Of a DNA stretch of 64,000 bases, positions 46,079-55,484 are shown piece by piece. The translations under genes and the position numbers were made by a program. The stretch is from the NCBI GenBank assembly GCA_033344815.1, contig JAWPMR010000001.1, forward strand, positions 2,342,136 through 2,406,135. Reading direction: 5' to 3'. Positions within the stretch are counted from its first letter, which is position 1, and the number at the start of each line of letters is the position of its first letter. The notes beneath the pieces are model-generated. The model worked only from the letters and a program-made list of their open reading frames with translations, was not told the origin of the DNA and ran no database searches. Origin of the DNA: Paracoccaceae bacterium (lineage in GTDB: Bacteria; Pseudomonadota; Alphaproteobacteria; Rhodobacterales; Rhodobacteraceae).

Positions 46079-46258
46079 ACATTAACGCTTTGTCAACACT
46101 GACCAGCGTTCACGGTTTTCCTTGAATCAATCCATGCAACTCTACGGCGCAAGTTAGATCGACACCACAGCAAGTCGCAAATCAAATTATCTAACTGCGT
46201 TGTCCGCTGCATTTTTAGAAACATGCCATCGGCAACCAAAACAATACTGGAGTATCTG

Positions 46259-47239
46259 ATGACTGCTATTCCCACGACAGTACTGACCGGATTTCTCGGT
46301 GCGGGAAAAACTACGCTTTTGAACCACATCCTTCACAATACCACGGGTGAGAAAATCGTGGTCGTTGTAAATGAATATGGTGAGGTGGGGATTGACGGAC
46401 AGCTTGTGGTCGATACCGAGGATGAGGTGGTTGAGCTTAACAACGGTTGCATCTGTTGTACGGTTCGGTCCGATTTAATCAGCGCCTTGCGTAACCTTTT
46501 GGAAGCCGGTCACGATATTGACCGGATCGTGATTGAAACCTCTGGCCTTGCTGATCCGGCACCGGTTGTCCAAACTTTCGTACTCGACGAAGTGCTCTCA
46601 AAACGCATGGCACTCGATGCGATCGTGACTGTGGTCGATACCCGCCACATCGCAACTCAGCTCGAGCAAGAGATCGCGAAAGAACAGATCTGTTTCGCGG
46701 ATCTTGTGATCCTCAACAAAGTCGACCTTGAATCCGAAGACACGTTGCGCGCGGTCGAAACTAAGATGCGGGGCCTCAACCCGCTGGTGCGAATTGTACG
46801 GGCACAAAACTGCAATGTGGCCCCATCAGAAATATTGGACATCGGCGCGTTCGACCTGAAACGGATCCTTACCATCGAACCCGATTTGCTCGACGATCAC
46901 GAACATGATCATGAGCACGACGAAAGTATCACCTGCGTCGCCTTGCAGGATGATACGCCACTGGTCCCTGAATTGTTCAACAAGTGGTTGAACACGTTGG
47001 TCCAAGACACAGGTAAAGACCTTTTTCGCCTAAAAGGTGTCATGAATTTCGCGGATGAGCCCCGCCGCTTTGTCTGCCACGGTGTTCATATGACGCTGGA
47101 CGGGCGACCTGGTGCTGTTTGGAAACCCGGCGAACATCGCAACAGTCAAATCGTCTTCATTGGCAGAAATCTGGATGAGACCGCTCTTCGGGCCGGTTTG
47201 CAGTCCGCCTACGCACTTGCAGAAGAACTCGCCGTTTGA
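46259..47239 (+). CDS. COG0523 (CobW/YeiR-type) metal-chaperone GTPase
   Basis: A 326-residue G3E GTPase. Walker A TVLTGFLGAGKTTLLNHIL (residues about 7-25), the hallmark metal-binding CxCC in NNGCICCTVR (residues about 61-70), Walker B ETSGLADP, the base-recognition motif ILNKVDLES and a His/Asp-rich loop DDHEHDHEHDE before the C-terminal CobW_C domain are all present. Family members deliver Zn, Co or another metal to client enzymes. The start at 46259 follows CTGGAG; a longer frame from 46223 is unlikely. It heads a small operon with the DUF1097 membrane protein, whose third gene is cut off, so the client may have been lost. Confidence 0.9.
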   Translation: MTAIPTTVLTGFLGAGKTTLLNHILHNTTGEKIVVVVNEYGEVGIDGQLVVDTEDEVVELNNGCICCTVRSDLISALRNLLEAGHDIDRIVIETSGLADPAPVVQTFVLDEVLSKRMALDAIVTVVDTRHIATQLEQEIAKEQICFADLVILNKVDLESEDTLRAVETKMRGLNPLVRIVRAQNCNVAPSEILDIGAFDLKRILTIEPDLLDDHEHDHEHDESITCVALQDDTPLVPELFNKWLNTLVQDTGKDLFRLKGVMNFADEPRRFVCHGVHMTLDGRPGAVWKPGEHRNSQIVFIGRNLDETALRAGLQSAYALAEELAV

Positions 47240-47296
47240 GGCGCAATAATTACGGTCGAAAAGGCCGAAGCGTGCAACCAACAAGGAGAAATCGTT

Positions 47297-47803
47297 ATGT
47301 TCCCACCTCTTGTCGCGGCTATGATCAGTCTTGGCGTACTGGGTGCCATTGACACCTACATTACAGCAACTCTCATCCTGGTTCCGGTGTGGGTCACGTT
47401 CATCGCATGGGCTTCGTTTTTTGCCTGCGGCGGCGGCACGGCCGGAATTATCAAATCGATTGCGTCCAACTTCACCGGTATCCTCATCGCGTCGACCACC
47501 CTTTTGATCATTAAGCTAGGACCTTCCGGACCTTTATTTGCAGCCATTTTAGTGGGCCTTGGAACTTCAGCAATGGTGTTCGCGTCCATTAAGAAATTGC
47601 TGGATTTCACACCAGCTATCGTTTTCGGCTTTGCTTCTTTGGTTGGCACAACGGCTGCCACGCAAACAACGATCACCGTCGGCGAAGTTGGAATGCACCC
47701 AACATTGGTCGCGATGCTCGCCATGGCCATCGGCGCTGGGTTTGGCTTCGCCTCCGAAGTTGTCACCAAAGCACTGTCAGCGGAACAGCCGGCCGAAGCT
47801 TGA
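47297..47803 (+). CDS. DUF1097 family membrane protein
   Basis: A 168-residue inner-membrane protein with about five or six hydrophobic segments. VPVWVTFIAWASFFACGGG and IKKLLDFTPAIVFGFASLVG match the pattern of DUF1097 proteins such as E. coli YcdZ. Function of the family is unknown; a channel or metabolite/metal permeation role is sometimes supposed. It is 57 bases after the COG0523 GTPase, behind AAGGAGAAATCGTT, and a further gene start follows 33 bases after its stop. Confidence 0.75.
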   Translation: MFPPLVAAMISLGVLGAIDTYITATLILVPVWVTFIAWASFFACGGGTAGIIKSIASNFTGILIASTTLLIIKLGPSGPLFAAILVGLGTSAMVFASIKKLLDFTPAIVFGFASLVGTTAATQTTITVGEVGMHPTLVAMLAMAIGAGFGFASEVVTKALSAEQPAEA

Positions 47804-47836
47804 TCGCGTCGGTCCCATAAAAACTGGAGAAAACAA

Positions 47837-47849
47837 ATGAAACTACAGC
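47837..47849 (+). pseudogene. Start of a third operon gene, truncated at a rearrangement junction
   Basis: CTGGAGA, then ATG at 47837-47839 and only three or four codons (MKLQ), follow the DUF1097 gene at normal operon spacing. After that the sequence is the antisense strand of the integrase fragment, and the frame ends in unrelated sequence. The original gene product is unknown. Confidence 0.55.
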
Positions 47850-48328
47850 ATCGAGTGTGTACCGTATCCGCTGGGTTCCAAGCCAATCGCTGTCACCCAG
47901 TCTCGCACAAGTCGACCATATTGACGTGTCGAGATATGCGGGCGGTCATGGAAGCGGCTAGGGAACATGAAGCGGCACCCGATCATCTCAGGTGATCTTA
48001 CCCACGCAATGACTGTATCTCTCGTATTTTCAGTCAGTTCGAACTGTACGGGTTTCTTGGTCTTACTCTGGATTATTGAAACGCGTTCACGAACGCGATC
48101 CTCTTTGACCAAATCCGTGACGGCGAGAGTGACCAGATCGCAACCACGTAGTTTGCTATCAATTGCGACGTTGAACAGCGCAAGATCGCGAAGATAACCT
48201 GCAAGTTCGAGCCGGGCACGTATGGCCCACACTTGTTTGGGAAGCAGCGGTCGTTTCTGACCTACTATCCGCCCTTTGTTCCATGCTTTATGTTTTGAGG
48301 TGACTGCGGGAAGTTGGACTCTTGGCAT
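47843..48328 (-). pseudogene. Truncated tyrosine recombinase/integrase
   Basis: A 161-residue N-terminal and central portion of a phage-type integrase. QKRPLLPKQVWAIRARLELA then RDLALFNVAIDSKLRGCDLV contains the first catalytic Arg (LRGCD), TRQYGRLVRDWVTAIGLEPS leads to YGTHSM, and the protein stops at the point where HSMRRTK (second Arg) and the catalytic Tyr region should follow. The start at 48328 has GGAGGG six bases upstream. Without the second Arg and the Tyr it cannot catalyse recombination. Its lost end coincides with the broken operon gene at 47837-47849. Confidence 0.8.
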
Positions 48329-48600
48329 TACTTGCCCTCCAATCCTCCCTCCAAACCCAGACATCAGCACCGCGCTGACAGCAAGAACATAGCATCAGGT
48401 TGAACGGCTGGTGTCCGAAGTCGCTGGCAAGCGGTGTTTCTGCAAGTGCATTGGGCCGCTCCGAGCCCACACCGGACCGGTATTTTTCTCACTTTGAGCG
48501 CTCGCAGCACGATAACTTCTGCACCTTCGCTATTTCCAGTGTTGCGGTGCAGCGCAAGAGCTGGTCATTCAGGCAGATCGCATCGCAGAATCAAAACTCT
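48329..48600. other. Intergenic, no gene seen
   Basis: About 270 bases between the integrase fragment and the end of the catabolic operon; no supported gene, hairpin or repeat was found. Confidence 0.35.
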
Positions 48601-49482
48601 TCAAGCGGGAACAAAATTCAAAAATGTGTTGCCGGATAGATGAGCATTCAAGAGGCGAAATTCCGTCCCATTCTTAATGTATTCAACACCGGAGGCTCGC
48701 AAACATGCCTCCAGATTTGCACTATTGGAATATTTAAGGTCCAGTGCCACGAAAGCAGGCTCCCCGTCATCCGTGACAGGTGCTGGAAGGGGTCCGTAGA
48801 GCGATTCGATCGCAGAACGCACCAGCAATTTGAGTCTGCCGTTTGCAGTCTCAAATGCAACGCCACCGTCGACCGAACGTGGGTCACCGTACAGGCCAGA
48901 GAATTGGTCGATCAGGGGTGCCATATCATCCAGTTCGGCCAACACGGTCGCCCCTGCATAGCCATGAACAGAATTCGGGTGCCCCATCCAAGAGGGCACA
49001 TAAATCAACTCAGGACGGTGCTGCTGGCACAAGAAGAGCGACAGGCGCGGGTAAGTTCGGTTTGGCAACAAGGCGAGCGAGGTCTTGGTGCGGCCCCCGC
49101 TGCCGTCCGGCAAGGTCACGTCACGGCCGAATTCGAGGTGGCCCGCTAGGTGGAACCCCGCTTTTTCGGCAAAAGCGGCATCTTCGATTGAATTGGTACT
49201 GTGCAGCGCTGACAGGGCAACGCCTTCACGCTGCTTGAGGTTTTCATAAACATGCCGCCCGAAGTGAAAATCACCTGCGGGGACTTCATCAATCAATGTT
49301 GCGTCATAAATGCCCATGATTTCCAACAAGCAGCCTTGGAACATCGCGAGGCTGGTGCTGGTGCCCCATGGGTGTTTGCCGATCGGGGTCATGTTGAACC
49401 CCATTGAGATCAGCCTGTCGCGCAACGCATTGATGTCGTGCAAGGCGATCAAGGGGTGGTCTATGCCAAAGGAGGCGTTCAT
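48601..49482 (-). CDS. VOC/glyoxalase-like domain protein
   Basis: A 293-residue protein of the long glyoxalase-like group (PF13468 type). The N-terminus GIDHPLIALHDINALRDRLI has the metal-ligand His typical of vicinal-oxygen-chelate folds, HPWGTSTSLAMFQGCLLEIM follows with the second His and Glu, and a second, more divergent VOC half spans residues about 150-290 (PNSVHGYAGATVLAELDDMA). Enzymes of this fold are isomerases, epimerases or dioxygenases. CAGGAG precedes ATG 49482; a longer frame to 49548 overlaps cysE. It is the last gene of the operon that starts with the peptide-type binding protein. Confidence 0.75.
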   Translation of the reverse strand: MNASFGIDHPLIALHDINALRDRLISMGFNMTPIGKHPWGTSTSLAMFQGCLLEIMGIYDATLIDEVPAGDFHFGRHVYENLKQREGVALSALHSTNSIEDAAFAEKAGFHLAGHLEFGRDVTLPDGSGGRTKTSLALLPNRTYPRLSLFLCQQHRPELIYVPSWMGHPNSVHGYAGATVLAELDDMAPLIDQFSGLYGDPRSVDGGVAFETANGRLKLLVRSAIESLYGPLPAPVTDDGEPAFVALDLKYSNSANLEACLRASGVEYIKNGTEFRLLNAHLSGNTFLNFVPA

Positions 49483-49486
49483 AAAG

Positions 49487-50209
49487 CTACTCCTGCGGCT
49501 CTCGAAAAGATACTTTGGCGGTCCCAACCTGTCTGGCTTTGGCACCAACGACGACGGTTCCCGGTGCTACATCGGTGACGACCACCGCGCCTGCGGCCAC
49601 ATTTGCGCCGGCCCCGACGGTCACATTGCCAAGGATCGTCGCACCCGCCCCAATGACGGCGCCGTCCCCGATGATCGGATGGCGCTGCGGTCCGCTGTCG
49701 CACAGGGTGCTGCCCAAGGTCACGTTATGCCAGATCGACACGTCTTGTCCGATCACACAGGTTTCGCCCGCCACAAAGCCCAAGCCATGATCCAGCCAGA
49801 AGCCTGCGCCAATACGCGCGGCGGGGTGGATATCTGTTGAAAAAGCACGCCCAAGACGCGACTTGATCGCCAGAGCGCGGGTGTGATCCCCCTCCTGCCA
49901 CAGATGATGCGCGATGCGGTGGGCCATGACGGCGTGAACCCCGCGTGCAAACAAGAGCGTGGCAACTGCGCCTCCTGGCTCAAAATTGCGCCGTGCCGTT
50001 TCCGCAACGTCACGAATGCTGAGGTCCACCAAGGCGGGGCTCGCCTCGTAGACGCGCTGCACCATTTCTGCGGATACGCCACCAAACGCGGCCAAAACTG
50101 CGCCTGCGAGGTCGGGGAAATCGACAAATCGCCGCGGCTCGATCCCTAAAATGGCTGCGACCTCAGGATTGTCGTGCAACAGCGCTTCGGTGTCCGCGAT
50201 CAAAGTCAT
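49487..50209 (-). CDS. cysE: Serine O-acetyltransferase
   Basis: A 240-residue left-handed beta-helix acyltransferase. The N-terminal helical SATase domain (residues about 1-120) is followed by DIHPAARIGAGFWLDHGLGF with the catalytic His, VAGETCVIGQDVSIWHNVTL and hexapeptide repeats GDGAVIGAGATILGNVTVGA. It transfers acetyl from acetyl-CoA to serine, the first step of cysteine synthesis. ATG 50209 is ten bases past the amidohydrolase stop; the frame extends upstream only into that gene. A CysE inside a peptide-importer/M20 operon is unusual; it may acetylate a related hydroxyamino acid, or support assimilation of a sulfur compound. Confidence 0.87.
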   Translation of the reverse strand: MTLIADTEALLHDNPEVAAILGIEPRRFVDFPDLAGAVLAAFGGVSAEMVQRVYEASPALVDLSIRDVAETARRNFEPGGAVATLLFARGVHAVMAHRIAHHLWQEGDHTRALAIKSRLGRAFSTDIHPAARIGAGFWLDHGLGFVAGETCVIGQDVSIWHNVTLGSTLCDSGPQRHPIIGDGAVIGAGATILGNVTVGAGANVAAGAVVVTDVAPGTVVVGAKARQVGTAKVSFREPQE

Positions 50210-50219
50210 AGCACTGTCT

Positions 50220-51380
50220 TCATCGTTTTGCGCCTTCAACCAGTGTTGCAAGAAACTGCGCTCCGACAGGAAGGATCGCATCGTTGAAATCATAGCGCGG
50301 TGAATGTAGCGCGCCAAATTCCGAAACGGGACCATTGCCGAGCCAAACATATGCACCTTGTACCTGCTCAAGCATGAAGGCGAAGTCTTCAGACGCCATC
50401 GAAGGGTTTTGCGCGTCGTGAACGGAGTCCTGCCCTACGATTCGCGTTGCTGTCGCTATTGCTTTTTGCTGACTGGCTGGGTTGTTGATTGTCGGCGGAT
50501 AAACCGCGCTGTAATCAAGGCTGACGTCGACCGAGTGTTGATCGCCAAGCCCTTTGCAAACCTCGGCCATGCGCGCTTGCAACTGCTGTTTTACTGCCCC
50601 GTCAAAATAGCGCGTACAACCCGCAAGACGCACCGCAGCTGGTATGATGTTGTAAGCATCGCCTGCATGAATTTGTGTTACACTGAGCACCGCAGGCGAT
50701 TGTGGGTCAAGACTGCGCGATACAATGGATTGTAAGGCACCTATCAATTGCCCCGCAGCAACGATGCTATCAGTGCACTCATGCGGCATTGCTGCATGCC
50801 CACCGCGTCCGCTGACCGCAATATCGAAGGTATCAAATCCGGCCATCTGCGCCCCTGGACGCACCGAAAAGTTACCCGCCGCCAGACCAGACCAGTTGTG
50901 CAGGGCATAGACCTCATCAACGGGATGGTCATTAAACAACCCGTCTTCGATCATGCGGCGCGCACCAGCCTCACATTCCTCGGCGGGTTGAAAAATAAAC
51001 GTCACCGTGCCGGAAAAACGTTTGGTTTGTGCCAGATATTGCGCCGCTGCGAGCAACATTGTTGTGTGCCCGCCATGACCACACGCATGCATGACACCGT
51101 CATGGACAGATTTGTAGGGTGCTTGGCTTTCTTCAACAATCGGCAGTGCATCCATATCTGCGCGCAGGCCAATGTTGGGGCCATCGCCGCATTTCAGCAC
51201 GCCGACGATCCCCGTGCCGCCATACTCGCGATGCACCTCTATCCCCATCTGGGTCAGTTGTTGGGCAACAAACTCGGATGTGCGATGCTCTTGATACGCC
51301 AGTTCCGGATGTTTGTGGAGATCGCGCCGCCACCGTGTCCATGTCGGCTGTTGTGTCGTGAAAAAATCAGGAACCGGCAT
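50220..51380 (-). CDS. M20-family amidohydrolase (hippurate/N-acyl-amino-acid hydrolase type)
   Basis: A 386-residue metallopeptidase-like enzyme. Metal ligands are visible in GLRADMDALPI, MHACGHGGHTTMLLAAAQYL (HxCGHD-like, here with Gly-His), FQPAEECEAGARRMIEDG with the catalytic Glu pair, and VSGRGGHAAMPHECTDSI; the dimerisation domain runs from residue about 180 to 295. It should remove an acyl group from an N-acylated amino acid or similar amide. It lies between the aldehyde dehydrogenase and cysE genes in the operon fed by a peptide-type importer, suggesting that the imported compound is an amide. Confidence 0.88.
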   Translation of the reverse strand: MPVPDFFTTQQPTWTRWRRDLHKHPELAYQEHRTSEFVAQQLTQMGIEVHREYGGTGIVGVLKCGDGPNIGLRADMDALPIVEESQAPYKSVHDGVMHACGHGGHTTMLLAAAQYLAQTKRFSGTVTFIFQPAEECEAGARRMIEDGLFNDHPVDEVYALHNWSGLAAGNFSVRPGAQMAGFDTFDIAVSGRGGHAAMPHECTDSIVAAGQLIGALQSIVSRSLDPQSPAVLSVTQIHAGDAYNIIPAAVRLAGCTRYFDGAVKQQLQARMAEVCKGLGDQHSVDVSLDYSAVYPPTINNPASQQKAIATATRIVGQDSVHDAQNPSMASEDFAFMLEQVQGAYVWLGNGPVSEFGALHSPRYDFNDAILPVGAQFLATLVEGAKR

Positions 51381-51428
51381 TTTACTGCTTTCTTTGTTTA
51401 GGCAGGCGCGCCCTCGCCTTTCCGTTTA

Positions 51429-52937
51429 TTACGACACATATCCAAATGCGATCTTGGGCGTTTTGCCGCTATCCAACCAAACCGATTTGGGGCTGGTATA
51501 TTCAATCAAGGCGTCACTGCCGCTGGAGCGACCAAAGCCGGAGTTCAGTGATCCGCCAAAGGGTGAGGACACATGGATCGCCTTATAGCTGTTGATCCAG
51601 AAGGTGCCCGCCCGCACGGCGGTTGACACCCGATGGGCACAGCCAACATCAGATGTCCAAACTGCGCCCGCCAAGCCGAATAATGTGTCATTGGCAATGG
51701 CGATGGCCTCGTCTTCATCCGCAAAAGGGATCGCTGTGACCACGGGGCCGAAGATTTCTGTCTGGGCGACGGTGGCGGTGTTCCCCAGACCGGACAAAAC
51801 AGTTGGCGGCACAAAAAAACCGGTCTCGGGCGTGGTTGATCGCGTTCGGACACTGGCCCCTTCGTCGCGCGCGCCCTGGATCATGCCCGTCACATGGGCG
51901 AACTGGCGGCCATTGCTGATCGGGCCGACTTCGGTGGCCTCATCCAGCGGATCACCCAATGTGATACCGTCCATCCCCCCTGCGATCATATCCGTCAGCT
52001 CATTATACACCGACTGCTGCACCAAAAGGCGCGAGCCTGCGACACAGCTTTGCCCCGCACCCGAAAAGATCGCCGCCTGCGCGCCAAGGGCTGCGTGTTT
52101 CAGGTTGGCATCGTCAAAGACAATATTGGCCGATTTTCCGCCCAGTTCCAGCACCGCAGGTTTCAGCGCTTGCGCGGCTGCCACGGCAACGCGCCGCCCC
52201 GTCTCGGGGGAGCCTACGAAAATGACCTTGCGCACCTTGTCATGTTTAATTGCAGCCTGACCTGTTGTCGGGCCCAATCCACACAGCACATTCACCAGCC
52301 CTTTGGGCAGGCCCGCGTCTTCGGCGATGCGGACCAAGGCAACGGTTGTCAGCGGCGTCAACTCGCTGGGCTTGATGACCACGCCGTTGCCCGTGGCGAC
52401 GGCCGGGGCGATTTGCCAACCCGCCGTAAAAATAGGTGCATTCCAAGGTGTGATCTGGAAAACCACGCCCAAAGGCTCACGCAGAGTATAGTTCAAATGG
52501 CCGCTTGGGACGGGGATAACCTCGCCGTGCAGCTTATCAGCCCAACCCGCATAATAGCGGAACATCTCCGCGACCTTGGCGACCTCGACCCGACAATCGC
52601 GGATCGGCTTGCCAGCGACCAGGGCTTCGAGCTTGGCCAACGGCTCCGCATTGTCGAGGACTGCGCGGGCAATGTCCTGCATGACGTCACCACGTTGTGC
52701 CGCAGAATATCCAGATGCCCAACCTTCCTGAGCGGCTGCCGCAGCAAGACAAGCCGCAGCCGCCAGTGCTGCACCGCAATCAGCATAACGTGCCAATTCG
52801 ATTTGGGCATAAGGATCTTCAAGGATCACAGCATCACCTGCACCATCACAGAGCTTGCCGCCAACAAGGCTTTGCACAGTTGCACGAAGCCCCAGATCAG
52901 ACATCAGTGACGTTAGAAGGTCTTTACGATCAGACAT
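51429..52937 (-). CDS. NAD(P)-dependent aldehyde dehydrogenase
   Basis: A 502-residue ALDH. FQITPWNAPIFTAGWQIAPA binds the coenzyme with VVIKPSELTPLT, FVGSPETGRRVA, the catalytic Glu lies in VLELGGKSANIVF and the catalytic Cys in SGAGQSCVAGSRLL, and TEIFGPVVTAIPF completes the fold. The start at 52937 overlaps the dehydrogenase stop by eight bases and is preferred to 52967. It probably oxidises the aldehyde formed by the hydroxyacid/alcohol dehydrogenase upstream or by a later step. The substrate is not evident. Confidence 0.9.
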   Translation of the reverse strand: MSDRKDLLTSLMSDLGLRATVQSLVGGKLCDGAGDAVILEDPYAQIELARYADCGAALAAAACLAAAAAQEGWASGYSAAQRGDVMQDIARAVLDNAEPLAKLEALVAGKPIRDCRVEVAKVAEMFRYYAGWADKLHGEVIPVPSGHLNYTLREPLGVVFQITPWNAPIFTAGWQIAPAVATGNGVVIKPSELTPLTTVALVRIAEDAGLPKGLVNVLCGLGPTTGQAAIKHDKVRKVIFVGSPETGRRVAVAAAQALKPAVLELGGKSANIVFDDANLKHAALGAQAAIFSGAGQSCVAGSRLLVQQSVYNELTDMIAGGMDGITLGDPLDEATEVGPISNGRQFAHVTGMIQGARDEGASVRTRSTTPETGFFVPPTVLSGLGNTATVAQTEIFGPVVTAIPFADEDEAIAIANDTLFGLAGAVWTSDVGCAHRVSTAVRAGTFWINSYKAIHVSSPFGGSLNSGFGRSSGSDALIEYTSPKSVWLDSGKTPKIAFGYVS

Positions 52938-53784
52938 TTTCAGTGGCCTCGTATTTGAATATTTCATTGAAATCAGCGCTGTCCTCTAACAGCGCCCGGC
53001 TGTTTTCCCAGATCGCCACGATGGCTTTTGTGGCGGGCAGATTAAGGCCGCCCTGGGACGCCAATTTTGTGGCGAGCCCGACGTCTTTGCGCATCAAACC
53101 CATTGTAAACCCTGAATCGTACCCCTCGTTCAGAATCCATTTTGGGAAATTTACCTCGCTGACGCCGCTGCGTCCGGACCCTGCATTGATGCCCTGCAAT
53201 AGGCTTTCGAGCGGGATGCCATTGCTGTCGGCCAGGCGCGCCATTTCGCTGACCAGCACAAGGTTCGCGGCACACAAAAGATTATTAGCGATCTTCGCGG
53301 CATGGCCCGCGCCTGCAGGGCCAACATGCACTGTCTTGGCCGTCAAATCATCCAGCACGGGGCGCAATGCGTCTATTGCCTCGGCTGGTCCGCCCAGAAC
53401 CATGGTCATCGTGCCCGCACGCGCGCCGCCCGGTCCGCCGCTGACGGGCCCATCCAGAAACGTATAGCCTACGGCGGCTGCGGCATGCGCTTTGGTAGTG
53501 TCCGGCTCAGAGGTGGAGGTGTCCAGAATGATCGTGCCCGCGCGCACATGGGGCGCAAGGTCCGCCATAACGCTGGTCACGATCTCGGCTTTTGGTAGCG
53601 ACAGGACAATCTGGTCACATACTTGCGCCAGCGCGGCCAGACTTTCACAAGCCCTGCCGCCAACCGCTTCGGCCTGTGCGCGTGCCTCTGGCATTGCATC
53701 AAAGCAATGAACTTCGTGGCCCTTCTCAACCAGCCGCGCAATCATCGCGCCGCCCATTGCACCGCATCCTATCACCCCAATCAT
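52930..53784 (-). CDS. 3-hydroxyisobutyrate dehydrogenase-family oxidoreductase
   Basis: A 284-residue beta-hydroxyacid dehydrogenase. The Rossmann motif GVIGCGAMGGAMIARLV opens the protein, DGPVSGGPGGARAGTMTMVL is the substrate-site signature, and GHAAKIANNLLCAANLVLVS contains the catalytic Lys. Members oxidise 3-hydroxyisobutyrate, tartronate semialdehyde or similar compounds with NAD(P). It stands between the importer ATPase and the aldehyde dehydrogenase genes, so these two redox enzymes probably act in sequence. Confidence 0.88.
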   Translation of the reverse strand: MIGVIGCGAMGGAMIARLVEKGHEVHCFDAMPEARAQAEAVGGRACESLAALAQVCDQIVLSLPKAEIVTSVMADLAPHVRAGTIILDTSTSEPDTTKAHAAAAVGYTFLDGPVSGGPGGARAGTMTMVLGGPAEAIDALRPVLDDLTAKTVHVGPAGAGHAAKIANNLLCAANLVLVSEMARLADSNGIPLESLLQGINAGSGRSGVSEVNFPKWILNEGYDSGFTMGLMRKDVGLATKLASQGGLNLPATKAIVAIWENSRALLEDSADFNEIFKYEATENV

Positions 53785-53810
53785 GTTTCTCTCTCCTCAA
53801 CCTGTTCTTG

Positions 53811-55484
53811 TTAATGTCTGTTTGCACGTGGCGCAGTGTCCAAAAGCATCCGAGTATAGTTGTTCTCCGGCGCGTCATACAAAGCCTCGGCGTCGCGGCA
53901 TTCGACGATCTCACCTTGCTTCATCACCGCCACGCGATCGGATACCTGACGCACGACGGCCAGGTCATGACTGACAAACAGCATCGTCAGCCCAAGCGAC
54001 CGGCGCAACTCCATTAACAGGGCCAGCATGTCGGCCTGAATAGAGACATCCAACGCCGACGTTGGCTCATCACACAGAAGAAAGCGGGGCCGTACAGACA
54101 GCGCGCGCGCTATGCAAATGCGCTGACGCTGGCCGCCCGAAAACTGATGCGGAAACTTGCGCCCCGCTACTGCCGGAAGGCCCACACGCTCCAGTAAGGC
54201 ACCAACCAGCCGAGGAATTTCGTGGCGATCCGCCAGACCGTGGAAGCGGATAGGTTCAGCCAGAATTTGATCAACGCGCATGCGACTGTTGAGCGATGAA
54301 TACGGGTCTTGGAAAACCACCTGAACATCCCGGCGTAGCGCCTTGCGCGCCACGCGGGAGCGTACGTCTACCAAAGGCCCGTGATCGCCATAGACCACCT
54401 CACCCGAACTGGGCGGTATAAGGCCCGTCATCATCCGCCCAAGGGTCGATTTACCCGAACCGCTTTCGCCAACAAGGCCCAGAACCTCACCGCGTTGAAT
54501 GTTGAGACCGGGGATATCCACGGCCCGGAATGAGCCCGCTTTGCCCCAGAACGACTTTTTCTTGGTTGCAAAATCTTTGGTCAACGCGCTGGCGGTGACG
54601 TAATCGCCGCTGGCTTCGTCCTTGTGCCCTTGGAGCAGCCACTGGTCGATTTCGTCGGTTTTCTTGACCGGATTGCGAAACCTTTCTTCGCGTCGCTCGA
54701 TGCTGGGGATCGCGGCAATCAGCTCTTTGGTGTAGCGCTCGCCGGGCCTCTGGATGACCTGAGCCGTGGGGCCCGTTTCCACCAAAGCGCCGTGTCGCAT
54801 CACATAGACCCGATCCGCAGTTTCGGCGATGACCCCCATATCATGGGTGACCAAAATCACCCCCAAGGAGCGTTCCACACAAATGCTCTTGATCAGGTCT
54901 AGCACCTGTTTTTGAACGGAGACATCAAGCGCCGTTGTCGGCTCATCCGCGATCAGCAGGTCGGGGTCTCCCGCCATGGCAAGGGCAATCACGACCCGCT
55001 GGCGCATACCGCCGGAAAACTCGTGCGGGTATTGATCGATGCGCGTGGCTGGCTCAGGGATGCCCACACCGTCCAACCGTTCGATCGCCATTTGGCGCGC
55101 CTGTGCCACGGGGATGTCTTGAAGCACCGCGATGGATTCCGCCAGTTGCGCGCCAACGGTCATCAGCGGGTTGAGCGAGGTCATCGGGTCTTGGAAAATC
55201 ATACCAATCCGCCGCCCACGCATACGCGCCATCGCCGGCTCAGACAGCTCAATCAGGTTCTCGCCCTCCAGCGCGATCCGCCCACCGGACACCTGCCCGG
55301 GATGGGACAAAAGCCCCATAATCGCGTTGCCGACGGTCGATTTGCCCGCGCCGCTTTCGCCGATGAGCCCGACAATCTCACCGCGCCGCACCTTCAGGTC
55401 AAAGCTATGTACGGCCGTGAAGTCACCCAAGCGATGGGGGAAGGTGACCTTGAGGTCTTTGGTTTCGCACAGAATATCGGTCAT
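53811..55484 (-). CDS. Oligopeptide/nickel-type ABC transporter ATP-binding protein (fused DppD-DppF)
   Basis: A 557-residue fusion of two ATPases. NBD1 has [39 protein letters not shown] and [13 protein letters not shown], then a peptide-transporter extension. NBD2 has [36 protein letters not shown] and [12 protein letters not shown]. Both sites look active. The ATG at 55484 overlaps the permease stop (ATGA); the longer frame to 55586 runs through the permease gene. Fused ATPases of this type (YejF-like, GsiA-like) serve importers of peptides, glutathione and related molecules. Confidence 0.92.
   Translation of the reverse strand: MTDILCETKDLKVTFPHRLGDFTAVHSFDLKVRRGEIVGLIGESGAGKSTVGNAIMGLLSHPGQVSGGRIALEGENLIELSEPAMARMRGRRIGMIFQDPMTSLNPLMTVGAQLAESIAVLQDIPVAQARQMAIERLDGVGIPEPATRIDQYPHEFSGGMRQRVVIALAMAGDPDLLIADEPTTALDVSVQKQVLDLIKSICVERSLGVILVTHDMGVIAETADRVYVMRHGALVETGPTAQVIQRPGERYTKELIAAIPSIERREERFRNPVKKTDEIDQWLLQGHKDEASGDYVTASALTKDFATKKKSFWGKAGSFRAVDIPGLNIQRGEVLGLVGESGSGKSTLGRMMTGLIPPSSGEVVYGDHGPLVDVRSRVARKALRRDVQVVFQDPYSSLNSRMRVDQILAEPIRFHGLADRHEIPRLVGALLERVGLPAVAGRKFPHQFSGGQRQRICIARALSVRPRFLLCDEPTSALDVSIQADMLALLMELRRSLGLTMLFVSHDLAVVRQVSDRVAVMKQGEIVECRDAEALYDAPENNYTRMLLDTAPRANRH

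Noticed and set aside
51894-52910. A 338-codon rightward open frame
   Set aside because: Antisense to the aldehyde dehydrogenase gene, with no recognisable features.
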